Source: Gnetum montanum (Eukaryota > Streptophyta > Gnetopsida > Gnetales > Gnetaceae). From it: DNA of 64,000 nt. The notes below the pieces were generated by a model, which did not search any database, was not told where the DNA came from, and was given only the letters and a program-made list of their open reading frames with translations. Of this stretch, positions 45,261-57,881 are shown in pieces. The number at the start of each line of letters is the position of its first letter. The stretch's first letter is position 1. The translations under genes and the position numbers were made by a program. The stretch is taken from positions 22,553 to 86,552 of the forward strand of contig MNCI01001024.1 of the NCBI GenBank assembly GCA_015680685.1. The letters are read 5' to 3'.

Positions 45261-46114
45261 TGGATGAATCATGTTTTGATGTTTTCCAATATCACATATG
45301 CAATATCATAGCCTCAATATCAGATACTCGATATTGAACCCCAAGATGCGATGTTGAATATTTGATATCATGGGGTATATGCTGGTCTATAAATATAGCA
45401 CTTGGACACATGATTTTGATTATTAGTTTTTTCATAGAGTAATGAAGTTCTTACAGTTTAGCCATTCCCTAGTTAGAATATTTCTGAGTTCCCGTAGTAG
45501 GAGTATAAGTGTGTATGGATCTTTGTTTAAGCACTAATGTACCTAAGCACAGTAGTGTGATGGAAATAAAGATGAGCCCTTTTGTTAATCTTTGTAGAAC
45601 TAAGAATAGATTAATGTTTCCTTTAATGTGTTTGATATTCATGCACTCTACCTTAATGCATTTTAATTAAGTAATTAATTTCCAGTTGTTAATGAACATA
45701 AGCACAACCACTTCAAACATACATATAGTGCTTGGTAACCCAAAAATGCTTAATGTTTGGTAATCCAATACTACTATATGCATTCAGGATGTGTTTGGGG
45801 AGTGGGAACGAGTACTTATGTTAGGCTAGCTAGGTAGTAGATCAATTAGATGTTAAATTCCTCTACCTTTCATTCTTGTTCTAGGAAATTATACTTACAA
45901 AATATAAAATGATAAAATTCATATACCTTAGTTGCACTTAACTATAGACTTGTACCTCATGAGTGGAACTAAGAAGACAATGATTGTCCTAATTAGATTT
46001 GACCTTTTTAGAACTAGTGTACTTAAAAACTTAAGATTTTCGGAATTCAACTAGATTATGCATGAATGCTTGTGATTTGTATGGTTGGGCATAGGGGTAC
46101 CTTACTACTAATCA
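45261..46114 (+). repeat. Element C 5' LTR
   Basis: About 854 bp. U3 has GATATC-like words (45280-45375), then TATAAATA at 45388-45395 and AATAAAGATGAGCC near 45562. The end reads TACTAATCA, followed by a primer site. Confidence 0.8.
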
Positions 46115-46134
46115 TTGGTGTTGTTGCTAAGGAC
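46115..46134 (+). other. Primer-binding site of element C
   Basis: TTGGTGTTGTTGCTAAGGAC abuts the LTR. It is the A site with several C-to-T or G-to-A changes. Confidence 0.7.
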
Positions 46135-46279
46135 CTTTTAGTTGTTACATCTACTATCTAGAATTTAGTGAAAATTATTCAAAATCATTGAAACAAACCC
46201 TAGAGTCATATCATACTTTAAAATAACTACAAAAATTTCTAAAAGCACATTGCATTTGTATTTTTGAACATAAAATATC

Positions 46280-47890
46280 TTCTTCTCATAGGAGTAGTTC
46301 TCTACCCAAGTCCAATGGAGTACATCAGTAGGTGCCTCAATAATATAGAGTGGTATATGCTCATCTTGATGAGTATGTATCTAATTTCACCTTCATCCTA
46401 CACCTAGATGAACAGTTGTGGTGGCATTACATGGAGGGCAACATTGTGTTGGCACTAGATCAATCCATTCCTATGATTCTCTAACAAATGCTTATACGAT
46501 TGGATCTCTAAGGACTTCATGTTAAGTATGTTGTGTAGGATAGTAACACTAGGGATTATCATCCCACTAAGGCACAACATCTAAGGGATCGATAGTGAGA
46601 ACAACATTATGAATCTATAAAGGGAAAGTGGTTTAATGATTTTCCATTTTTGCTCTAGTAAAAAGATGATGGAGAACCCTTCTCTAGGGGCTTTTCATTT
46701 AGTGAAATTCCTCTCTTTAACTTTTATGAAGGAGGTCAAAACTAGAACCTACAATTCCACAACCCTAATTCTGGCAAGAATGAATCTAATGACAAAGGAG
46801 GATCCAAGGAGGAGAGTCAGGGCAGGGATGTAGACAAGAAATAAGATCATGATTATGGTCATGATCATTGAAGAGGGGGTAGCAGGAATCATGATGGTGC
46901 TAGCTCTCCTTCTTCTTCACCTTTGTCATCATCTTCTTCTTTTGGCTCCAACCACAACTGTAGGGGTCGTGACCATTATAGAGGTAATCAACAACATCGA
47001 AATGATCAAAGGGACCATCGAGCAAGTTAAGACTAGGGGTGTGGGCATTCAAGAAAGATCCACTAACATGAATGAGGAGGTAGTAGAGGGCATCATAGGT
47101 ACTAGAATCATGACCTCAATGAGCCTTTTCTTGCTACTTGGAGTATGCTAAACATTACATAGGTAGTGAGAATTCCAACAAGGCATGTAAAAGATAGTCA
47201 GATCAAAAGACTAGATATGAAAAATATTCCTTAGTTCAAAGGGGGTTACAACTCATATCTTCAAAACCATCTTTAAGCTTCCAAGATGCATGTGCCCTGT
47301 AGAATATAGAGAATGAGTGGCAAAAGCTTAAGTTGTTTCCAAGGACACTCATTAAAGAGGCAAAGAATTGGTATTAGTCCTTAGAACCAGAATTTATCAG
47401 ATGATAGAGTACAATGCTTAAATTATTCAATGACAAATATCATATGTACTCCCAAGTGTCCAAGTTAAGAAGGTAGATCCAAGAATGGAAACAAGGGATA
47501 TATGAACCCTTGAATGCCACCATTAAGGGATACTATTCCTTAGTGCACAAATGCGTTGGCCATGATTATTCTCAACTAGACCAACTTCGTCACATTGTAG
47601 ATAGACTTTGATTAGAAATAAGGAGAATTCATGGCATCTATGCCCAAGGGTGACTATCAAAATTAAGCATCCATCAAATCTAAAGATTGATTAAGTAGGT
47701 AGCTAAAGAGGAAGGACAATTAAGAAAATGAGAAAGTGTAGAAGAGTACAACTACAATCCTTCCATTCGCAAGAGGGAGGTTTGATTTTGTGATAATGAG
47801 AAAGAATCATCACTTGATGAGGTGGTGAATAGGAAAACCTTTCCACTTCAAAAATTTCAATCTAAAATAATGCTAAGGTTGATCAATTAT
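46280..47890 (+). pseudogene. Element C gag, 5' part
   Basis: An N-terminal segment (about 46350-46450), a charged region, and the gag core at about 47190-47560 (NEWQKLKLFPRTLIKEAKNWY followed by a stop) are recognisable by comparison with A and D. It is cut at 47890 by the D LTR and continues at 57882. Stops and frameshifts are frequent. Confidence 0.75.
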
Positions 47891-48553
47891 TGATAAATCA
47901 TTTTTTTAAATACTCCAATATTGATGTGGTCATGCTAGTAGGTACACGATATCAGGTACATGATATCATAACCCAAGATGCAATATCGTACATTTGATAT
48001 TATAGGGTTACTCTTAGGTCTATACATATAGCGCCTAGGCACACAATTGGGAGTAACGTTTTTGGTAATCAAGTAGTGAAACTCTTGCAGTTTGTCCATT
48101 TGAAAGTTAGAATATTTTCCAAGTGCCCATAGTAGAAGATCTAAGTGTGAACAAATATTTTTTCAAGTATTGATGTACCTAAGCACACCATTGTGTTGGC
48201 AATAAAGATGAACTCTTTGATCCATTCCTTGTAGCACTTGAGATTTTCTTTCCTATGCATTTACATATTGTCATTTCATGCAATTTACATTAATATTATT
48301 TGTGTAGTAATTAATTTTGATCAATCAATAAAACCATTAAATTACACAAGCATGACCACTTTGAGCATACATGTGACACTTGGTAGCTCAAAAATGGCTA
48401 GCGTTTGATAGCCTAGTAGTGTTTGCACAAGTTCAGGATGTGTCTGGGAAGTGGAGATGGTTACTTGTGTTAGGCTAGATTAGACTATAGTTTACTTAGC
48501 AATTAATCACTCTTATTTATAATCACTTTTATTCTTGTTCTAGGTGAGTAATT
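47891..48553 (+). repeat. Element D 5' LTR, 3' part lost in gap
   Basis: It begins TGATAAATCATTTTT and follows the 3' LTR closely: GATATC-type words at 47940-47995, TATACATA at 48021-48028 in place of TATAAATA, and AATAAAGATGAACTC. It breaks off at the N run at 48554. Confidence 0.85.
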
Positions 48554-48838
48554 NNNNNNNNNNNNNNNNNNNNNNNNNNNNNNNNNNNNNNNNNNNNNNN
48601 NNNNNNNNNNNNNNNNNNNNNNNNNNNNNNNNNNNNNNNNNNNNNNNNNNNNNNNNNNNNNNNNNNNNNNNNNNNNNNNNNNNNNNNNNNNNNNNNNNNN
48701 NNNNNNNNNNNNNNNNNNNNNNNNNNNNNNNNNNNNNNNNNNNNNNNNNNNNNNNNNNNNNNNNNNNNNNNNNNNNNNNNNNNNNNNNNNNNACAATGGC
48801 ACCAATGATGAGTGGCAAGGTATCCCTATGCCCAACCN
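48554..48838. other. Assembly gap with a small inverted piece
   Basis: A run of 239 N (48554-48792) is followed by 45 bases and a single N at 48838. The 45 bases are the reverse complement of an LTR end plus primer site (minus strand: GCCACTCATCATTGGTGCCA). In correct orientation they would finish the D 5' LTR, so the piece is very probably misplaced. Confidence 0.85.
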
Positions 48839-51070
48839 TACTGAGTGGTGTATGCTCATCTCAATGAGCATGTACCAGACTTCACCTTCATCTTACATCA
48901 AGATGAACTGATGCAGTGGCATGATATGGAAGGTAACATTGTGTTGCCACCTAACCAATATGTTCTGGCAATGCTCCAACTAATTCTTGCACAACACAGG
49001 CTTCAACATCTCCATGGAGAATATGAGATGTGAGTTCCCGACTCAAGGGATTATCATCTCACTAAAGTAAAAAAATTAAGTGATCGATAGTAGGGCACTA
49101 GCATGAGCTTGTGAAGGACAATGGGTCAAATATCTTTCCACCTCTACTTGGCCTGATTGATGAAGGTAACCACTTATTTAGTGATTCTCCTCTCTTTAAG
49201 TTTGTTCAAGGAGTCCTAAACCAGAATGTACAATCCACAACCCATAATCTAGGTTCTGATCAAAATGGATCTAATGATAAAAATGGATCTAGAGAAGAAA
49301 GTTACGAAAAGGGGAATAAAGGAGATCATAATCACGATCATGGTCATAAGCATCAAAGGAAGGGTGATAGATGTCAGTGCGAAGGAAGTTGGCATTTTCT
49401 TCCCTCTCATCATCATCGTCTTCTTCTTCATCTAGTTTAGATCATGGTCACAAAAGAAATAATCATGATGGAGGTGACCAACAAGACCAAAATAATAGAA
49501 GGGACCATCGAGACAGTCATGAACAAAGACATGGGCAATCCAGAGAGGCCTATCATCAAAAAGGAAGGGTTAGTAGGAAACATCATAGACACCACCATCA
49601 TGGACTTGATACACCTTTACTTGATACCTGGGACATGTTGAATATTGTAGAGTCTATGAGGATTTCAAGAAGGCATGTGAAGGACAATAGAATAAAGAGG
49701 CTAGATATGAATAACATTCCTCAGTTTGAGGGAGGATATGATGCTGATCTACAAAATCATCTCCAGGCATTCCAAGATGCATGTGCCTTGCAAAATATTA
49801 AGAATGAATGGCAAAAGTTGAAATTATTTTCAAGGACACTCATAAAGGAAGTAGAAAATTGGTATTGATCCTTGGAACCAAAATTGATCAGGTGGTGGAG
49901 TATGATGTTGGAACTATTCAACGACAAATATCAAACGTACTCCTAAGTATCCAATCTAAAGAAATAAATTCAAGGGTGGAAATAAGGAAATCATGAGCCT
50001 TTGGATGCTACTATTGGCTGATACTACTCTCTATTGCATAGGTGTCCCAATCATGGATACTCTCAACTTGATCAACTTTGCCATATCATAGATGGATTAT
50101 GGTCTGAAACAAAAATAACCCTTGGAATCTATGCCCAAGGGAGATTGACAAAGTTAAGCACCCATCAAATCCAAAAACTAATTGAGTAGGTACCCAAGGA
50201 GGAGGGAGAGTTGAGAAACTGTCAAAGTGTAGAAGAATACAATAGAGACCCTTCTATTTAAAAAAAGGGATTAGATTTTGTGATAGTAAGGATGAATTCA
50301 CCAGAGATGAGGTGGTTATTAATAAAACCTTACTGTTCTAGAAACTGCAATCAGAAATTATGACTAAGGTTGATCAATTATGGGACTCCATAGACAATAG
50401 GTTTCAAGTTGTTTTAAAAATTACTGAAGAGTCTAAGAAGCAAAGCAGTGAGCTAGACTATCAAAGACATAAGGAAGCTAAATGTACCATATCTAAGGGT
50501 AAAGGTAAAATGGCTACAATAGAGATGGTTGTGGATAGTGATTTAGATGATGATGGTGGGTGTGATGTTTTCCAGTATGAACATACTAAGAAATGTTGTC
50601 TAGTTATATCACACTTGGAAGAATCTGGGGTGTATGTCTTATATCCATGACTTGCACAAAGGCAAACACTGAAAAAATTGCCTTCTCCACAAGGCAATCC
50701 TCGACAGTTTCACCAACCATAGCAATATGACCCAAGTGAAACTCCTTCACAACCTCATGAATTATAATAGTAGTGATAGCAACCACAATTGCGGGCATTG
50801 CCACCTCCAAGATAACAATACCCTTATTGGTAACCAGATTCCTACAGTTACTTTGTTTAGCAACCTTTATCTCCAAGGAACTCCTTTGGTCATATGGCTA
50901 CTTACCAACCTCACCACAACCCTCCTAAAACATATCAATCATCCTATCCAAGGAGGGATGCCACCTACTACCCTCATGCACCTCCTGTTCCTCCACCTAC
51001 TCCTCCACCTCCTACACAACTACCCCTTGCTCCATTCATGCAAAGTGAATTACCTGCACAACCATAACAA
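48839..51070 (+). pseudogene. Element D gag
   Basis: N-terminal part FTFILHQDELMQWHDMEGN (48880-48935), a His/Asp/Arg-rich segment (49300-49600), and the gag core IPQFEGGYDADLQNHLQAFQ to VENWY, followed by TGA (49710-49868). A linker follows, then the Cys/His motif in the degraded form CDVFQYEHTKKCC (50561-50599), and a Pro-rich tail with TPPPPT-like runs (50950-51060). Frameshifts occur near 49380 and 49900. Confidence 0.8.
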
Positions 51071-51369
51071 ATGAATGCTATGAGGATACTTAATTTGCAA
51101 TTGGTTAACCCATCCAGCTGGTCAAAATCATGAATAAAGAAAGGATCCTTTTTCTAACCTTGCAGTCCACCAAAGCCCTCAGACACATCAGTGGTTGGTA
51201 ACCCTACTCCTTCACCTTCCTCTATTTCCTGTCTATTCGAGTCCCCTTCAAACCAAAATCCTTCTTGAATCCATATTGTAATGCTAAAACATGTTGTATC
51301 CAATTAGATTTGAGTTGGTAATCTACCTAGAAAATTAGATGATTCCAAAAGTCTCCTAGTTTACTTGCA

Positions 51370-51790
51370 AATTGCTAGGAATGAGCCTTGTAAAGCTCTT
51401 CTAAACTTTGGTTTTAGTGTTAATTTGATCTCGCATTAGATGTACATAATTTGGAACCTTCCTCCTTTGAAAAAGAGCAACATTTGGTTGGAACTAATGG
51501 ACTAGTCCATCACTGTTCCATTGGAATTGGTTGAGAAAATCATCAGAACCATTTGTAGGTGGTCATATCCTATTGATTTCCTAGTAATCAAAGTGAAGAA
51601 TTACAAGGGGAACTTTCCCATTATTATGGGAATGACATGGATAAGTACTATTGATGCCAAAATGGGCATTAGAGATCTTTCCTTGGAAATATCAAAAGAA
51701 AAAGCAAGTGGAAGGATCGAGAAGAAGAGAGTTCCATGTAGCACATACAATGATTCAGGGTGCCATTGTATGCAGAAGTTATGATCAATA
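51370..51790 (+). pseudogene. Element D protease region
   Basis: The active-site segment reads LLNFGFSVNLIS near 51395-51430, where C has LLDSGSNVNLIS. The catalytic Asp is Asn and the Ser is Phe. The rest, from SITVPLELVEKI-like to VPCSTYNDSG, is well kept in an open stretch (51521-51784). Confidence 0.8.
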
Positions 51791-52269
51791 AAGCAAAAAT
51801 CTATCTCTACATGCAAGCAGTGTACACCAAAAGCTGATATCCAGAGATGTCTATACGTAGTAGCCACAAAACAAGAGGGCACATTGTGGCTGATAGCTAA
51901 TGCTAACAGTAGTACATTATGCATGGAACCAACTGAGGGATGAATGTATGAGTGCATTGCAAGTATGGATGAACTCAAGCAAGTTCACCACCAGCTCTTT
52001 GAAGGAGTAAATGATGATGTTGATTGGGATGAGCTAGAAATTCTTTATAATTTTAAATAAGAGCCCCTTACATTGAAGATGCTACTGGCTGGAATGGAAT
52101 ACGTATTTTTGAAAAATGGGAGGTCAGTTATCATTAATTTTAGGCTTGCTACAAAATAGAAGAAAAATTTGATAAAATTTATGGAAAAGTGGTTAGTAGC
52201 CTTTGTTTGGTGATATTCCAAGCTCACTGGGATAGATCCAAGAATATGCCAGCACAAGATATACACCAA

Positions 52270-52900
52270 CCCCACCGTCAAGCCAAAACAACAACCACAT
52301 TAATGTTTGAATCCCAAGTTAAAATAGATTGTCAAAGAGGAGATTGAACAACTTCTGAAAGCAGGATTCATTTACCCTATTGTAGATAGTGAGTGGGTCA
52401 ACCCACTCATGATCATGCCAAAGAAAGGAGGCAAATGACAGGTGTGCATTGACTTCCAACTACTCAACATGACAACTTTCAAGAATCATTTTCCATTATC
52501 TTTTGTTGACCAAGTACTTGGCATCATGTTAGGGCATAGCTTTTATAGCTTTTTGGATGGTTATAGTGGCTATAACCAAATCTGAATTGCACCAGAGGAG
52601 CAGACAAAGACAAATTTCATAGTCCTTAGAGGACTTTTGCTTACCATCAAATGTCATTTGGTCTATGTAATGCCCTAGCCACATTTCAATGATTAGTTCT
52701 CAGCATTTTCCAACAATAGATCGATAGTGAGATAGAAGTCTTTACAGATGATTTTTCTACCTATGGAGCTATGTTCGAGCAAGCCTTGGACCATCTTGAG
52801 TAGGTGTTAAAGAGATGTGTCAAACCAAACCTCTGGTTTAATTGGGAAAAGAGTTATCTTATGGTCTAGGAAGGCATAGTCTTGGGGCATTACATCTCAA
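52270..52900 (+). pseudogene. Element D reverse transcriptase
   Basis: AGFIYPIVDSEWVNPL (about 52365-52410), CIDFQLLNMTTFKNHFPL, FLDGYSGYNQI (near 52550) and EVFTDDFSTYG (near 52735) mark the RT motifs. The DD pair of the YxDD box is intact, but stops replace Trp/Gln codons and frameshifts occur around 52640-52680. Confidence 0.85.
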
Positions 52901-53665
52901 AAGTAGGAATTAAGGTGGACCCTAAAAAAATAAGGATCATTCAAGGAATAACCTACCAACCTAAAACAGTCAAAGAAGTTTGGTCATTCCTTGGTCATAC
53001 TAACTATTACCGACAATTCATTAAGAATTTTTTCAAAATCACCAAGCAATTGGTAGAATTGATAAAAAAGGATGCATTGCTTGCCTAGACCCCTGCCTAT
53101 GAATCAGCGTTTCAATAATTGAAGCAAATTCTTGTTGAAACTCCTATTCTTCAAACACCAAATTGGTCTAGACCATTTCATGTGATGACCGATGCATCAA
53201 ATTATTCTTTGGGGGAAGTGCTTATGCAGATGGATGATCAAAAATATCCATATTACATTCACTATGCAGCCAAAGCATTGTACGTGGACAACCATAGAAA
53301 AGGAGTTGATGGAAATGGTGTTTGATTTATAGAAGTTCAAGCACCATGTGCTTGGCTACAAAGTGTTTGTGCACACAGATCATAGCACCATCAGATTTCT
53401 AATGAACAAACCAATGGTGAGCCCCTATGTCATATGGTGGCTTGTAATTTTTTTAGGAATTCAATCTCATGATGGTATATCGTAAAGGTGTGAAGAATGT
53501 GATTGCGGATCACTTATTACAACTAATATGGGATGACAAGGAGAAAGAAAGCCCTTTATTGGATCAATTCCCTGATGAATCTCTCCTTTTAGGTGCTATT
53601 AATGTACAAATGCCTAATGAACCAAAATGGTACAACACCATCCTCACTTACCTACTCAAGTAAGA
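52900..53665 (+). pseudogene. Element D connection and RNase H
   Basis: SFLGHTNYYRQFIKNF (about 52985) is followed by SRPFHVMTDASNYSLGEVL with the first catalytic Asp (about 53170-53225), then HHVLGYKVFVHTDH and KGVKNVIADHL (to about 53520). It provides the reference that shows the 170 bp loss in B. Confidence 0.85.
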
Positions 53666-53799
53666 GTTGCCACAAGGGCTAGACAATAGAAAGAAATAAT
53701 AGTTTCTTCATCAGGTCAAATATTTCATGGAGATTAATGAAACCCTTTACAAGGTTTATCTCGGTGGCCTGGTACATTGGTGTGTCCCTGATATAGATC

Positions 53800-54870
53800 A
53801 ATTGTGCATTCTTTAGGATGCTCATGAAGGTCCTTGTAGGAGCCATTATGCTAGGAGATGCACAACAATAAAAATCCTCATGGCAGGGTCTTATTGGCCA
53901 ACAATCTTTAGGGATGCACACCAATTTTTCTACACTTGTGATCATTGCGAGAGGGATGATGAAATGACAACTTGAATGGAGGGGCCACAATAGTTGATAC
54001 AACCTTTTGAGCCATTCGATATTTGGGGCATTGACTTTATGGTTCTCACTGCACCTTTATCAAATGAAAAGGCATATATCATAGTTGCAGTTGACTATTA
54101 TACCAAGTGGGTAGAAATAATAGCTGTCATCGACTGTACATCCATCACTGCTACTTGGTTTGTACAGAAAAACATTGTAAATAGGTTTGGTGTACCTCAT
54201 GTGTTAATTTCTGATAATGGAACTCATTTTATAGGTGCCACTTTTTGAAAACTAATGCAATGCTTAGGGGTTGAACATAAACTCACAACACCATATCACC
54301 CCCAAGGAAATGGTTAAGCTAAGGTCACTAATTGGGAGATTACAAAAATCTTAATGTGTACCATTAGAAAATACCAAAGGGACTGGAGCACTAAATTAAA
54401 TGATGCCCTTTGGGCCTATCGCTCCACATGGAAGCTTTTCATAGGTTATTCTCCCTATGAGCTTATGTATGGAAAACTACCAACATTGCCCATCCAATCC
54501 AAGCTCTATACACTCTCTATAGCCTATGACCCTAACGTAGATCTAAGTCTAGCATAGAAAGAATGATTAATGGGTCTTAACTTACTAGAAAAATCATTTA
54601 ATGGCCCTATAATCCAACAAAATGCATAAGGCATTCAACAAGAAATGCTATGACCTTAAAATAAGAAAAGTCAAGTTTCAACTAGAAGACAAGGTTCTTT
54701 ATTGGAATCCTACACATGTATCCCAACAAACCAAATTTCAAACATTGTGGGATGGACCTTACATCATTGATGAGAATTTTCTATTTGGGGCCATGATTAT
54801 CTACAAACTTAATAGCCTAGACAAAAACCAACTAGTTAACATTCAACAAATAAAAACCTTTCCATGAGCT
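53800..54870 (+). pseudogene. Element D integrase and C-terminus
   Basis: The zinc region (DAHEGPCRSHYARRC ... CDHCERDD, 53815-53960) has lost the usual His context. The core has DIWGIDFMV (first Asp, near 54030) and LISDNGTHFIGATF (second Asp, near 54210). At the third catalytic position Lys replaces Glu (AKVTN, near 54320) next to a stop. A long open C-terminal stretch follows (54354-54557, 54622-54867) with YRSTWKLFIGYSPYELMYGK. No chromodomain is seen. Confidence 0.85.
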
Positions 54871-54889
54871 CAAGCCAACCAACACAACA

Positions 54890-56996
54890 AATACCTCATT
54901 AGACAGACAACCACACTCAATTTTTTGGATCTCTCCCTTCCAAATTAGTTGTGGGGGAGATGGCCACCCAAAGTAACACCTTAGGTGGCTCCTTAGTTTT
55001 TGACCTTTTTTATTACACATTTTTGGTTTTACAACTTTTTGTTTTCATCTTTTTTGTTTTACATTTTTTGTTTTACATATTTGTATTTTTAAGGTTATTG
55101 ATTTTCCTTAGTTTTTGTTTTACACCAATGTTAATATATTAAATATTTATTATCTACATTTTTACTTTCTTTTATGATTATGTTTCTTGTGTTTCATGTG
55201 TTTCTCTACTCTTTTTGCTAATAAGGTGGTAGGTACAATGGTAATACACTACTCGATGGTGATATGCTTTATTTGTAATTTGATTGTTGATGCTTGGTTT
55301 CTGACTTTGAATGTTGTTAATGATGACTAGGACATGGTTTTGTTTCATGTAATAGGCAGTGAGTCCACATCATCCACTCATTCACATACTCTATGATTTT
55401 CCTTGTTTTGGAAGCATGTAGTCTCTTCTTCATTAATGCAACTTTAATAAATTGGTGACTTTCATAGTTTCTAGAATTGGGAAGAAATCAGATATTTGGA
55501 TAGGGTTTGGCCTCAAATAGATGGATTATTCTTTCTATTTTTCTATTTTCCTATGTGTAGGAGTATTCTTGTAAGCTTCTCACCATTCCACGTCATTTCA
55601 CAATAGGAAGTCCAATAAGTTCTTGCATGGTGTGGTTCTCATCACAAAAAAAGAAAAAAAAAACATAGAGAAAGAAAGATGAGGATTCAAAGCATGCCCC
55701 TTGGACCAAATAAATGCAAAAAATGCATGAGTCTTTGCATGGTGTGATTCCCATTCAAAAAAAAAACACATAGGAATTCAAAGCACATCCGTTAGACCAA
55801 ATAAAAAGGGATAAAAGCATTGGTTATGAGAGTTGTATTGTCTCCTCTGACTAAGGCCCTTTATAACTTCCTAGCTTCACTCCAATTTGGAATAGTGGTT
55901 ATTTTGTGGAAGCATTCTTATGTCTCAGGGGATGGACTTGCCTTAGAATGTCGATGCAAACTCACTAAAAAGTGGTTGGTTTTGATCTAGACTAAGGAAG
56001 GATCCTACAAAGACAATTAATCACAAACTCCACAAGGGATTGCATGTGACCATAATTAGGAACTCCATTTCACTCTCTCTATCATCTATCTATGTTTTTC
56101 ATGCCTCAGCTCACTACTAGTTTCATGTTTTGATTCAATGTTTTGGTTTGATGTGTTGGGTTTCTTAGTCAGTTACTTTTGGCTTTTTGTACTTAACTTT
56201 TTGTAACCATTGATCATCCATGGTGCCCCTGGGCTCCTTGGTTTGAAGATATGCAAGGGCATAAAAAGCCTATTCCTGCTTTGAGGAGGAACCACTTGCA
56301 TATCTTTTGATTTGGTTAAGTTAAGTTCTTTACCCTTAGACATTGTTACAATCAAATTCTTTTTATTTACCCTATCCATGTTATCCAATTGTATGCACCT
56401 TCATAACTATTTGTAATGAACTCCTTTTTATTTTTTTTAGTACCCTCTTTTTAGTACTCCTTGTGTCAAGCCTTTTTTAAATTATATGAATCACTTCTCC
56501 TGTTTAACCCATTTATCAGTCTTTCCACTAACAATATCAAGCAATCAATCTATCACAATCATAACTTGGTCAGATAAAATCACTGATGAGACAAGGTATT
56601 CATCCATTATCTATTGTACTATATATACTAATCCTTGGTTTTCTTGTGACTACAGTGGGAAGCGTGGACTAGAAGTGGAACTATCGTCACCAAGGAGGAT
56701 GCAACCATATCTCTCACAAGAGGTTGTCCATGATCGTTGGATCTCTTCTACCTATCCTTCATTCTTCTATTTCCAAGAGGGGTTGGATGTCCTTTGAATC
56801 CATTCATGTTCTTTCCTATTATCATGAACATCAATTTTGTACTCAATTGTAATACTCAAGCACTTTTGTATTTGTATGTTTTCTCTATGTCATTCTACAT
56901 ATTAGTCAAATAAGTCCACACCCCCTAATATATTTTGTAAAAGACTTGTTCTTCTTCTTGTACTCGAGGATGAGTTTTCATTTAGTTATGAGGGTA
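54890..56996 (+). other. Element D non-coding 3' region
   Basis: T-rich TTTTGTTTTACA units (55010-55085) come first. The conserved block TTGCATGGTGTG is present twice (about 55623 and 55736) through a tandem duplication of about 110 bp. GATGCAAACTCACT (about 55953) and a diverged GGCATAAAAAGCCTA block (about 56257) follow, and the end is TCGAGGATGAGTTTTC... GAGGGTA before the LTR. No coding frame was recognised. Confidence 0.7.
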
Positions 56997-57881
56997 TGAC
57001 ATATCATGTTTTTCAATACTCTAATATCTGGGTGGCTACGATATCAAGTACATGATATCAGGTATGTAATATCATCGCCCAAGATGTGATATCATACATT
57101 TGATATTATAGGATTACTCACAAGTTTATAAATACAGTGCCCAGGCACACAATTGGGAGTAAGTTTTTGGTAGTCAAGTAGCAAAACTCTTGTAGTTTGT
57201 TTATTTGAAGTTAAAATATTTTCCAAGTGCCTATAGTAGGAGGTCTAAGTGTGAACAGATCTTTATTCAAGCATTGATGTACCTGAGGACACCATTGTGT
57301 TCGCAATAAAGATGAACTCTTTGATCCATTCCTTGCAGCACTTGAGATTTTCTTTCCTATGCATTTACATATTGTTATTTGATGCAATTTACATTAATGT
57401 TATTTATGTAGTAATTAATTTTGATCAATTAAACAAATCATTAAATTACACAAGCATAACCCCTTTGAGCATACATGTGACACTTGGTAGCTCAGAAACG
57501 ACTAGCATTTTATAGCCTAGTGCTATTTGCACAATGTTAGGATGTGTCTGGGAAGTGGGAATGATTACTTATGTTAGTCTAGATTAGACTATAGTTTACT
57601 TAGCAATTAATTACTCTTATCTTTAATCAGTGTTACTTTTATTCTTGTTCTAGGTGAGTAATTCTATAAAAACACAAAATAATAAAAATATTATGCATCA
57701 GTCACACTTAACCATATAATTACATTCCACAAGTGGGACTAGGAAGACAATGAATGAACAACATGCACACATTATTTAGCTCTAGTATACTTAGTAATTA
57801 TAATTTGCAAAATTCAACTGGATTGCATGTGAACACTTGTGATTTGTATGGTTAGGCATAGGGGTGCCTTGCCACTCATTA
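56997..57881 (+). repeat. Element D 3' LTR
   Basis: 885 bp, TGACATATCATG to CCACTCATTA. GATATC-type words lie at 57040-57110, TATAAATA at 57127-57134 and AATAAAGATGAACTC at about 57305. It allows the missing part of the 5' LTR to be recognised. Confidence 0.9.

Larger units (their letters stand above)
47891..57881 (+). mobile_element. Element D: full-length but decayed gypsy element inside C
   Basis: 5' LTR (with gap), gag, protease, RT, RNase H, integrase, a 2 kb non-coding 3' region and the 3' LTR are all present in order. Flanking 5-mers are ATTAT (47886-47890) and GTTAT (57882-57886). B has AGTTATGGGACTC at the same gag place, so the insertion site is certain. It is the most complete pol in the window, but protease and integrase have lost catalytic residues and stops are frequent. 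Confidence 0.88.

Noticed and set aside
46849-47151. Open frame rich in Met, Ile and Val (100 codons), with a similar one at 18201-18503
   Set aside because: These are alternative frames of the His/Asp/Arg-rich gag segment in C and B; the repeated GAT/CAT codons read as Met/Ile/Val when shifted.
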